Part shown: positions 21,551-29,640 of the stretch, one piece after another
Numbering within the stretch: position 1 is the first letter of the stretch
Layout: every line of letters begins with the position of its first letter
The notes under the pieces: generated by a model
What the model was told of the DNA's origin: nothing
The model's database searches: none
The model's input: only the letters and a program-made list of their open reading frames with translations
Assembly (NCBI GenBank): GCA_030849465.1
Contig: JARVLF010000005.1
Span: 372,001-436,000, forward strand
Source of the DNA: Moesziomyces globuligerus
Taxonomy: Eukaryota; Basidiomycota; Ustilaginomycetes; Ustilaginales; Ustilaginaceae
Direction of reading: 5' to 3'
Length of the DNA stretch: 64,000 nt
Made by a program: the position numbers and the translations under genes

Positions 21551-23263
21551 CTATTCGGCCTTGGCTTTGCGCTGTGCAGGCAAGGTGAGCGGATTCCAGA
21601 GCGAGGTGATCCAGGCGTCGACAAAGGCGTTGCGTCCAAACATGTGTGCGGCTCTGGAGCGTGCGGCTGTGCGGATGCGTGCAATACGTTCCGGCTCGGT
21701 ATCCTGCAGCCTCAAGATGTGCGCCAAGACCGAGGCGTATTCGTCGACCTCGCGCGCATGCCACCCGACGCCATCCTCGTCGTCCTCTGCTTGCTTGCTA
21801 GTGGGGAGGTTGATTGAAGGATAGGCGATATCGAGCCATGGTCCGGCCGACATATGGCTCAGCGTAACCAGACCGGCGGCCATGAACTCGACGACGTTGA
21901 TGCCAAAGTGTTCGTCGCGCATCGTGCTGAGGCCAACGCCGGCATCAGCAAGGTGAGTGAGGACGGTGGGATAGTCGGCATTGACGACGAGGCGCACATG
22001 CGCCTCGAGCCCAAGCTGTTTGCTCAGCAATCGCAGCATCGCAATCCGCTTCTCGTCTGCCTCGTTACGACTCGATCCGATCATGACCAACTCGACGCGC
22101 TCGTCGCCCTCGAACAGCTCGGGATGCGCATCGTACAGCGCCTTGAGCATGTACAGCTGGCTCGGATGTTCCTTCTCGGGTCGGAACTGAGCGAGGCTGA
22201 CAATGGTGCGTGGCCGTTTTCGTTGGAGCGGAAACGTCATGAGCTGCTCCGTATCGCAGGGCGGATAAACCAGCCCGACGCTCTCGCCACCCTTGCGTCC
22301 CAGCAGCGTCTTGAGATGCGCTTGCGTCCACGAGCCGTTGGCGACGACAGCATCGGCGTGCCGCAACGCCCACACGTAGAGCCGCGCAAAGAGGCGGTAG
22401 TAGACGAGCTTGACGCCCGAGCGCAGTCGGCTGTTGGCCGTCGCAGCGCGGTTGGTATGCCCCGACTGGCGGAGCTGAACGCGCTCAAGCATGTCGGTGC
22501 TGATGATGGGATAGTGGACATAGGCGCCTACCTTGACGGAGCGGTCGATGAGTTTGAGCACGACGTACGAAAACGCGTATCCCATCGTATCGATGTACAC
22601 GTCCGGCACGAGCTGCGACAGCGCCTCGAAGGCCAGCCACACGGAGCCGTAGCTCTGCCCGAGCAAGGTCCAGCTCTTCCACGCCGACTCTTCGACCATC
22701 CACCTGCGCTCGAGTCCGACCATAGCTACGCGCGCAGCGTCGATCTCGATGCCGAAGCGCGCTGCGGCCTTGTCGAGGATCTGCTGCTTGGAAGCGGCGG
22801 GCAAGTCGCCCGTGTAGATGACGACGACGGTGCGCGGGCAGCGCGCCAGATGCAGTGCGACGGCTTCGTACAGCACGCGTTCGCCACCCCCGCCCGCGTT
22901 GCAGTACGGATGGAAGAAGCCGATCACGCAGCGCCGCGAGAGACCCTGGGAGAGCTCGGCTTTTTCGTCGATGCCCAGCGCGACGAGCAGCTTGCGACGA
23001 CGCACGCGGTTGGTGCGTCGGATGCGTCGGATCGCCTTGTCCGCCACGCCGACCGCACCGACACTGGCCGAGAAGAGGACGAGCAAGAGCGGCAGCGCAA
23101 TGGGGATGATGACCGACTTGAGCGTCTCGAGCAGCGAGTCGCTCCGCTCGAACAGCACCGTCGTCGCCGCCGGATCGTACGCCGGCGTAGAGGCGGCCGA
23201 GGTAGCACACGCCGACATGGCCATCGTGCACCCGAGCACCAAAAACGTCAGCCGCCGCAACAT
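21551..23263 (-). CDS. ALG11: GDP-Man:Man3GlcNAc2-PP-dolichol alpha-1,2-mannosyltransferase Alg11
   Basis: From the first ATG (23263) the product has 570 residues; the open frame extends 23 codons upstream but lacks an ATG. An N-terminal signal-anchor and a second hydrophobic segment (LKSVIIPIALPLLLVLFSA) tether it to the ER. The GT4 N domain begins IGFFHPYCNAGGGGERVLYEAV (about 112-133), the Alg11 signature. This is followed by YGSVWLAFEAL and DVYIDTMGYAFSY, and the C domain has the E-x7-E nucleotide-sugar motif EHFGINVVEFMAAG (first Glu about 451) and HMSAGPWLDI. Alg11 adds the fourth and fifth mannoses of the N-glycan precursor on the cytosolic face of the ER. It lies in tandem with the F-box/LRR-like gene upstream. 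Confidence 0.96.
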   Translation of the reverse strand: MLRRLTFLVLGCTMAMSACATSAASTPAYDPAATTVLFERSDSLLETLKSVIIPIALPLLLVLFSASVGAVGVADKAIRRIRRTNRVRRRKLLVALGIDEKAELSQGLSRRCVIGFFHPYCNAGGGGERVLYEAVALHLARCPRTVVVIYTGDLPAASKQQILDKAAARFGIEIDAARVAMVGLERRWMVEESAWKSWTLLGQSYGSVWLAFEALSQLVPDVYIDTMGYAFSYVVLKLIDRSVKVGAYVHYPIISTDMLERVQLRQSGHTNRAATANSRLRSGVKLVYYRLFARLYVWALRHADAVVANGSWTQAHLKTLLGRKGGESVGLVYPPCDTEQLMTFPLQRKRPRTIVSLAQFRPEKEHPSQLYMLKALYDAHPELFEGDERVELVMIGSSRNEADEKRIAMLRLLSKQLGLEAHVRLVVNADYPTVLTHLADAGVGLSTMRDEHFGINVVEFMAAGLVTLSHMSAGPWLDIAYPSINLPTSKQAEDDEDGVGWHAREVDEYASVLAHILRLQDTEPERIARIRTAARSRAAHMFGRNAFVDAWITSLWNPLTLPAQRKAKAE

Positions 23264-23549
23264 GATCTTGAATGGGCAGCACGCAGCGTAGGTCCAGCTG
23301 AACCGTTGTGGTGGAGAGAGGATGAGAAGCAAGGCTCCAAGACACGTCGCATACGGGCCCGTGCATTCCGCGCTGCGAAGCGTCCGAATTCCAATTCCTT
23401 TTCGAGCCCGCTCAACCTGTCACGAGCCGAGCGCCCATTTCTTCCTCACCCGCCACCACTCACCGAGCACCACCTCTCAGGCCGTGCTCACCACCACACT
23501 CGGCGAGCACCAGGCAGCTGCGTACATTTGGGCTGTGAGAAGCTCGCGG

Positions 23550-24614
23550 CTATGTGATCCAGCGCAGACACTCGAGCACTCTGCGCTGCAAGAATTGCGT
23601 CTCGGGCGGCGCCTCTGCGCCCGGCTCGAGCTCGAGCGCCTCTGCGTGGCCGCACGGCTCGTCGGTCTGCGTGCGTGCGTCGGTGGCGTAGCGCTGCATG
23701 ATGCGTTCGCGCGCCTGGATCCTGCACCGCGGGCAGAACTTGACGCATCCTGCCGAGTCGGCGAACCTCGCGCTGGCCTCGCCCGCGTCGTCGGTCGCCT
23801 GCGCCTCGTCCACACGGCCCTCGGGCACGCTGACGCCGAGCTGGAGCTCGATGAGGTTGCGTCGGCGCACGGGACAGTCGGCGACGCTGAGCCTACGCAG
23901 GTTGTCGCGCGTGCAGCCGTGCGTCAGCAGCGTGCACAGCGTCTGCGGCTGGAGCGACTTGTTGGCCGAACCGAGCAGCGTGAGTCTCTGTAGCCTCGGC
24001 AGCGTCGCCAGCATCCTCGCCGTCGCACCGTCGAAGCTGAAATTGCCCAGCCGCAGCGAGACGAGTCGGCTGCTCCATTCGCCATCGCATGCGGTCAGCG
24101 CACGCAGGAACGAGTGGTGCGGCGCGAGCAGCCAGCACGACTGCGTGATCCACTCTAGGTGGCGTGGGCGGAAGTAGGCGAAGAACTCGAGCGCCTCGGC
24201 CACCGCCTCGCCCGGGAAGCGCACGCGCAGGCTGTGCACACCCGCCGTCGATGTCTGCGCCTGCGCGACGAGCCGCGCCAGCCGCATCGTCTGCTTCCAG
24301 TCGACGCGCGCCGAGTAGACGTCGAGCTCGCGCACGTACTGCGCATACTCGCCGTGCGTCTCGAGCGTCGCCAGCACGCTCGACACCGACAGCCGCGACG
24401 TCAGCGTGAGCCGCGTGTACAGGTGGCGTACGCCCGCGCGGTGGAAGGACGAGTGGACGACCAGCACGTCGCCTACGCCGCGTCCCGATGCTGCCGAGGA
24501 GGCGCTGCTCTGCGCTTGCTCGAGCGCAAAGGCGATCACCAGCGACTGTAGCTCGGGAGGTAGGGAGCCGAACGCGAAGCTGGCCGGGGCGGCGCCGACC
24601 TCGATCGCACTCAT
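23550..24614 (-). CDS. Hypothetical protein with an F-box-like N terminus and leucine-rich segments
   Basis: The start is the ATG at 24614 (MSAIEVGAAP), giving 354 residues. The segment GSLPPELQSLVIAFALEQ (about 17-34) resembles the first helix of an F-box, and the next part (VLVVHSSFHRAGVRHLYTRLTL) matches the usual F-box/LRR continuation in fungi. Irregular leucine-rich stretches follow (LVSLRLGNFSF, MLATLPRLQRLTLLGS, NLRRLSVADC). Near the C terminus is CVKFCPRCRIQAR, a possible Cys-pair metal site. A substrate receptor of an SCF ubiquitin ligase is an inference from this layout; sequence support for the F-box is weak. It is divergent from DAM1 across 368 bp. Confidence 0.75.
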   Translation of the reverse strand: MSAIEVGAAPASFAFGSLPPELQSLVIAFALEQAQSSASSAASGRGVGDVLVVHSSFHRAGVRHLYTRLTLTSRLSVSSVLATLETHGEYAQYVRELDVYSARVDWKQTMRLARLVAQAQTSTAGVHSLRVRFPGEAVAEALEFFAYFRPRHLEWITQSCWLLAPHHSFLRALTACDGEWSSRLVSLRLGNFSFDGATARMLATLPRLQRLTLLGSANKSLQPQTLCTLLTHGCTRDNLRRLSVADCPVRRRNLIELQLGVSVPEGRVDEAQATDDAGEASARFADSAGCVKFCPRCRIQARERIMQRYATDARTQTDEPCGHAEALELEPGAEAPPETQFLQRRVLECLRWIT

Positions 24615-24982
24615 GGTGTTGATGTCGATGCCAGCAGCAGGAGCGACATTCCAGTGAGGTTCATACGTGTATCGAGAGGGCCGATCCGGGTGGTGGTGGT
24701 GAGCTTTCACGGTTACTCGCCGAGTTGCAGCTCGCCCAAGGGTCCAAGGTGTGGAGGCCGCGCCGAAAAAAGCGGGAGCGATGTGAGAGCGCACCAAGTA
24801 CCACCTTTGAATCTGTGCCGGCGCGCGTGTTGGAGTTGGAGAGCAACACTTTGGAGCATCACGTGGATCGCGACGCGCGCCTCTCTGCAGGGGGCTGTTG
24901 GACTTTTTGGGCCTGCGCGTCTGTGCCTCCTCGTCGGATCCCACCATCACCACCACCACCATCATCATCTCACAGATCCACC
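24615..24982. other. Divergent promoter between the F-box/LRR-like gene and DAM1
   Basis: A 368-bp gap; one ACGCG core at 24873-24877 and a CAC/CAT-rich leader just before the DAM1 ATG (about 24940-24980) are the only visible features. Confidence 0.5.
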
Positions 24983-26026
24983 ATGTCACGATCTCGGCAA
25001 CCGTCTGGAGCCATGCCTACGACGCCTCTGCGGCGCATCTCGCGTGGCTCGCTCAACGCGCTCTCGCACTCGGCGTCCAAGCAGCTCGCCGCGGGCTCGA
25101 CGCCGCTCTCGTTCCTCCAGGGCGCGCTCAGCGACCTCGCCGAGGAGGTGGGCGTGCTCAAGCTCAACCTCGAGAGCCTCGAGGGCGTGCAGGATAGCCT
25201 GCGCAGCTTCAACGACAACTTTGCCATGTACCTTTACGGGCTTCGGATGAACGCCTACTGCGTCGAGTGGCCCGAAGCGCCGCAGCACGACAACTTTGCG
25301 CGCGCCGACAAGCGCATCGCCCAGCAGGCGCAGCAGTATGCGGCGCAGCATCACCTCGACCTCGCGCTCTCCTCGCACGCCTATCCGTCCGCGGCTGCAG
25401 AGGCCAACCCGGCCGCGGATCAGACCTACGTCACCACCGACGACGAGAGCATCTACCGCACCGACGCCGCTCCCATCGTCCCGCAGTCCGCGGCAGCGGC
25501 TCAGCAGGCCAAGCCCGCGCTCAAGTCGGCGCTCAAAAAGACGTCCGGCGCGGCGGCCGGTGCGGCTGGCAAGAAGCCAGCGGCCGCAGCGGCGACGGCG
25601 CAACAGGCGCCAGCGGGTGCGGCGAGGCCCAAGATGACGCTCGCGCAGAAGAAGAAGCGCGAGGCGTATACCGACGAGATCATCGAAACGCTGCCGCTCG
25701 AGTACCGCGGCGGCGGCCAGGATCCCAAGCAGAACGCCATCGCCAAGCACGTCTGCATGGCGCTCCTCGCGGCTGGACCCAAGGGTCTGCGCATCGCCGA
25801 CATTGTCAAGAACCCGGAAATGTCGCAGGCCAAGATCAACAAGACGCTCATCGCCCTCGTCGCCGCCAAACACGTCGTCAAGGCGAGCAACAATGTAAGT
25901 CGGCGTTCGCGCCCCCTCCCTCCACGCGCGCGTCAGATACGGGCTTACTGACCTCCCATCGGAGTTGCTCCTCAACAGGGTATTGTGTATAGCCTCGACT
26001 CGGGACGTCATCCCTCGCTTCCCTAA
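24983..26026 (+). CDS. DAM1: DASH complex subunit Dam1 with a C-terminal winged-helix-like domain, two exons
   Basis: The model is join(24983..25894, 25979..26026), giving 319 residues; the intron 25895-25978 has donor gtaagt and acceptor aacag. Residues about 15-100 are the Dam1 family core: TPLRRISRGSL, FLQGALSDLAEEVGVLKLNLESLEGVQDSL, and NFAMYLYGLRMNAYCVEWPEAP. This subunit of the DASH/Dam1 ring couples kinetochores to spindle microtubules in the nucleus. A Gln/Ala-rich and Ala/Lys-rich linker (about 105-225) follows. The last 90 residues look like a winged helix: helix AKHVCMALLAAG, helix RIADIVKNP, recognition-type helix INKTLIALVAAKHVV, and the wing NGIVYSLD supplied by exon 2. I know of no such domain in yeast Dam1. 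Confidence 0.9.
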
Positions 26027-26134
26027 GACCCGCGCTCCGCTCGACGTGAGCCGAGGTTGGAAGATGTACTTGTATTGCTTGATTCGAATGTCCACGTCTG
26101 TAATCTTTTCGGTCTCGGTGCTGGCAAGGCAGAG

Positions 26135-26667
26135 TTAGAGCTTGTTGTTGGCCTTGTCCTGTTTGTCCTTTTTGATTTGGTCGAGGCGTTGTTTGCGCTC
26201 GCGCTCTTCGTCGATGGCCTGCTTGGTGAGTTTGCCCTCGGGGTCTTCGGCGACGTGCTTCATCGCCTCAAAGTCGAGCTGGTCCGCCTGCGTCTTGAGC
26301 CGGTTCTGCTGCGCAGAGTCGATACGCAGCTCCTTGTCCTTGAACAGATGGCGTCCGGCGAAGAAGAGCGCCATGCATACGATGCCGCCCGTGAAGAGGA
26401 ACAGCGGCGTGATCTCGGGCCGGTTCAACACCTGCTTCACCTGCATACACCCACACAAACATCACATGGATTCAGCTTTCAGACGATTTCCAGAAGGAGG
26501 GTGGGGGGGGGGGGGGGGGGACTTACGGATTCGGCTTTGGCACGCGATTGGTCGTCGCGACGCGCGCGCGTGGTGGAGAAGAACCGGCCCACACTGGCAG
26601 TAGGAGAGCCGTGGCGCAAGAGCGGGCCGCGCAGGGCGGATGTGGCGGATGCAGTCAGGAAGCGCAT
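26135..26667 (-). CDS. Mitochondrial B12D/NDUFA4 (MLRQ)-like single-pass membrane protein, two exons
   Basis: The model is complement(join(26135..26440, 26527..26667)), giving 148 residues. Exon 1 encodes a mitochondrial presequence starting MRFLTASATS with RFFSTTRARR near 29-38. The intron 26441-26526 has donor gtaagt and acceptor tgcag, and on the coding strand 18 C residues directly follow the donor hexamer. Exon 2 begins VKQVLNRPEITPLFLFTGG, then a transmembrane segment and GRHLFKDKELRI, the pattern of the B12D/MLRQ family (RPE-PLF ... hydrophobic ... NPEV/KELR). The C terminus is a long charged helix (DEERERKQRLDQIKKDKQDK). Family members associate with respiratory complex I or IV; which one here is not clear. 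It is divergent from the methyltransferase gene. Confidence 0.8.
26503..26520 (+). repeat. G18 homopolymer inside an intron
   Basis: Eighteen consecutive G on the plus strand abut the revcomp of the splice donor hexamer (26521-26526) of the B12D-like gene. On the mRNA strand this is GTAAGT followed by C18. Such runs vary in length between strains and can be sequencing artefacts. Confidence 0.9.
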
Positions 26668-27143
26668 GCTCGTTGGAGGTGCAGGGTCGTACGATGGCGG
26701 ATGAGGTGGGAGAGCAAGCAACGGATGTAGCAGGTCCAAGGGGTCAAGGGACGGACCGTGACGTCCGCCCGATCGAGGCCTCACGCACGGGCAACCTACG
26801 CTACATGGCTGCAGCGAGAGGCTGTGGCAGCGTGCTGGTCGAGGCTTGAGCGAGGCGTGAGGCGGATGAAGTCATGGCACATGGTCATTCCTGCCTTGAC
26901 TTTGATGGCCTTTCTCCTCCACATCCTAACTTAGCCCTTTTCTCGGCCCGGTCTCCCAAAGAAGCGACGACGTAACATGGTCAAACCAAAAAGAGAAAGC
27001 GGCGGTTTGCCAACTTTAGCCTTTTTCGGCGCTTCAGGGTCTCGGCCATGCACAAGAATCCAAGCCGCCGCCCCCCGCGCTCTCTTCTCGTTGTTCTCTC
27101 CATCTCTTGGCCTCACCGATCCCTGCCAGGCTATCTCGCAAGC
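26668..27143. other. Divergent promoter between the B12D-like and EFM6-like genes
   Basis: A 476-bp gap with no convincing open frame; a motif-level regulator could not be recognised. Confidence 0.5.
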
Positions 27144-28148
27144 ATGGCAGCCGCCGACACAGCACGTGCACACGATGTGCGCGCCGAACTCGAACGCCAG
27201 GAGGCGCTCGACCTCGTCGACCCGCTGCGCCATCTGCTCTCGCTCGATACCGAAGCCGAAGAAGCCTCCTCCTCGGCCACGGGCCCTAACGGCGACGTAC
27301 GCGATCAGCCCAGCTCCAACGACTACAGCATCGTCCCCTCGCAGCTCGAGAGCATCATAGATCAGCGCACCACCATCCGCTACTTTCGAGACCTCGCTCG
27401 TCGACCTGAACTCCTTCCCCCCTCCTCCTCTTCCTCCTCCTCGTCAGAGACGCCGGGCTCGACAGAGGCGAGGGCGGAGTACTGGGACGTGCATCTGAAG
27501 CTCGACATGACAACGGGATGCGGTGGAAAGATCTGGCCTGCTGCCGAGGTGCTTGGTGCCTACATTGCCGCCAAGTACTCGGACCCCACCAGCTCGACGC
27601 AGCCTCCGCAGCAGGAAGGGTTCAACTGCCACGGTGGCGACTGGCGCGGCCGGACGATCGTCGAGCTCGGCTCGGGCACGGGGCTCGTCGGCTTCCTCGT
27701 GCATGCGATGCAGCTGCAGCGAGCCAAGGTCTACGTGACCGATCAGCAGGCGATGCTTGCGCTGATGCGCGACAACCTCGCGCTCAACTTTGGCTCGTCT
27801 CATCCGGACCGCACCCACGCCACCGAGATCGACGCCGAGCTGCACGTCGCCGAGCTCGACTGGGCGCATCCGATCCCCGCGTCCATGCCACCACCGGACG
27901 TGCTGCTGCTCGCCGACTGCGTCTACCTCGAAGTGGCCTTTCAGCCACTCATCGACACCATCGAGGCTCTGGCCACCGACAAGACCGAGATCCTCTTCTG
28001 CTACCAGAAACGTAGAAAGGCCGATAAGAGGTTCTTTGCGCTCCTCCGCAAGAAGTTCGTCTTTGCAGACGTAACCGATGATGACCCGACACGCACCGTC
28101 GAGTATAGGAGACAGGGCACTCAGCTCCTGCGCATCCGCAAAAAGTAG
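27144..28148 (+). CDS. EFM6: Protein-lysine methyltransferase of the METTL21/EFM6 family
   Basis: The start is the ATG at 27144 (MAAADTARAH), giving 334 residues; the frame continues upstream with poor, low-complexity sequence. The class I SAM-binding motif is VELGSGTGLVGF (about 172-183), preceded by GGKIWPAAEVL, the usual family lead-in. VYVTDQQAMLALMRDNL follows as motif I'/II. The post-II motif DVLLLADCVYLEVAFQPLI (about 252-270) matches the D-x-x-Y pattern of METTL21-like enzymes and is closest to Efm6, which methylates elongation factor eEF1A on Lys390 in yeast. A Ser-only run near 96-103 and a loop with extra residues (SSTQPPQQEG) look like lineage insertions. The protein is probably cytosolic. 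It converges with the Rab gene 99 bp away. Confidence 0.85.
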   Translation: MAAADTARAHDVRAELERQEALDLVDPLRHLLSLDTEAEEASSSATGPNGDVRDQPSSNDYSIVPSQLESIIDQRTTIRYFRDLARRPELLPPSSSSSSSSETPGSTEARAEYWDVHLKLDMTTGCGGKIWPAAEVLGAYIAAKYSDPTSSTQPPQQEGFNCHGGDWRGRTIVELGSGTGLVGFLVHAMQLQRAKVYVTDQQAMLALMRDNLALNFGSSHPDRTHATEIDAELHVAELDWAHPIPASMPPPDVLLLADCVYLEVAFQPLIDTIEALATDKTEILFCYQKRRKADKRFFALLRKKFVFADVTDDDPTRTVEYRRQGTQLLRIRKK

Positions 28149-28247
28149 CCCCCCCCCCTTCGCAATGCGATCGCGCTCACAGCATTCACAGGCCAACATC
28201 GCGCACACCATGAACAGGGCCAATTAGGTTGGGCGAAAGGAGAAGCG

Positions 28248-29249
28248 CTAGGCTATGATGCAGCACTCGCCTGGACCTCGACGAGACGGTTCTTGCTCGG
28301 CCGTTGAGCCGAGGGGGTCCGAGTGAGGAGATGTGTCGGGCGAGGATTGCGCGTGGTCGAGAGAGACGGTTCCCGAGGTGCGGCCGGCGGCGCGAACGCG
28401 CATGCGCGAGCGCTTGCCGAGCGTCGAGCCGTCGTACTTTGCGTTTGTCGTTGGTGAGGTTGGGCCTGCATCGGCAGCGTCTGTGGCTGAGAACTTGCTG
28501 TGGATATCGCGAGCTGCCTGTGCGAATGCCTCTTGCACGTTCTAACCCATCCGCGCGCGCAAAACCGCAGCATCAGCATCCGCATCCGCTTCTCTTTTCT
28601 CTCTGTGGAAACAGCAAAAACTTACGTGGCCGGATTTGGCACTCGCTTCTAGAAAGAGGAGGCCATGTTGGTTTGCAAACTGCTGCGCCTCTTGAGTCGA
28701 CACCTCTCGCTTCTTGCCCTTGCTCCTTCGACGGTCGATGCGTCTTTGCTGTGTCTCGTCTGGCTCCTCGGCTGTCTCGTCGTGGTGTGATTCTTCCGAT
28801 TCGACGAGGTCGTACATGTTGCCCACGAGCACGACGGTGACCTTGTCTTCTGCATGCGAGCGAACGTCGTCAAGCCAACTCTTTACGTTGAGGAAGCTCG
28901 GACGATGCGTGATGTCGTAGACCAGCAGAGCCCCTGCTGCACCTCGGTAGTAGGAGCGGGTGATGGAGCGGAACGATTCCGAGCCCGCCGTATCCCACAC
29001 CTGCACCTTGACCGTCTCGCCATTGTCGAGTCGGATGAGATGCGAGCCGAACTCGACGCCGATCGTCGGATCCGGCTCGGCGAGAAACCGATCGTCGGTC
29101 AATCGAACCAGCAACGACGACTTGCCCACCGACGAATCGCCGATCAGGATGAACTTGAGGATGTAGTCCCATCCGGACGACGGAGGCGCCGTGCTGGCTC
29201 CAGCAGAAGACGAGGCGTATGTGCCAGAGGGAATGCGGATCGGTGCCAT
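28248..29249 (-). CDS. YPT4: Rab4-like GTPase with non-canonical G3 and G4 motifs, two exons
   Basis: The model is complement(join(28248..28541, 28626..29249)), giving 305 residues. The 84-nt intron joins SAKSGH to NVQEAFAQAARDI, restoring the usual Rab helix. Motif G1 is GDSSVGKSS (37-45), G2 is Thr62 in PTIGVEFG, and G3 reads WDTAGSE (85-91), with Ser90 where Rabs have Gln. The segment RSITRSYYRGAAGALLVYDIT matches Rab4. G4 reads NMYD (144-147) instead of NKxD. About 30 charged residues (150-180, Glu/Asp/Arg/Lys/Gln) are inserted between G4 and G5. The tail is Ser/Thr-rich and ends CCIIA, a CCxxx prenylation pattern for Rab geranylgeranyltransferase (BET4 lies at 48456 here). Rab4/Ypt4 proteins act in endosomal recycling. 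The symbol follows S. pombe and is tentative. Confidence 0.88.
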
Positions 29250-29640
29250 CGTCTCGTGCCAAAAAGTCGAGAGACGGTGCAAGCGCGATAGAGATGGTGG
29301 AGGTCGCGCGTCGACTTGCTCCTTCGCCCCGCCAAGCCGAGTTGAAAGGGTTCAAAATCGCCAGAGCCTCTCCCCCAAAAAGCCAGCCAGGCACAGCGCG
29401 CAGGACATGGCGCGTGGCCCCCACACCTCGCTCGGTGGCGCCTAGCTCAACTCGAGCCAAAGTGGAGGCTCCGCACCGCACACCGCACACACACGACGAT
29501 TTCGATCCATCCCTTCGCCCGCCAAACGCAGCATGTCAAAACCGAAGACAGCGATGGAGATCGAGATAAGATAGTGTACAACTCGAAATTCTGCAGCATC
29601 CAGCACCGTGCACTAGCAATACAGATTCGTTTTTGGCGCC
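29250..29640. other. Rab promoter and ADA2 3' region
   Basis: About 390 bases between two minus-strand genes; nothing beyond weak open frames is visible. Confidence 0.5.
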
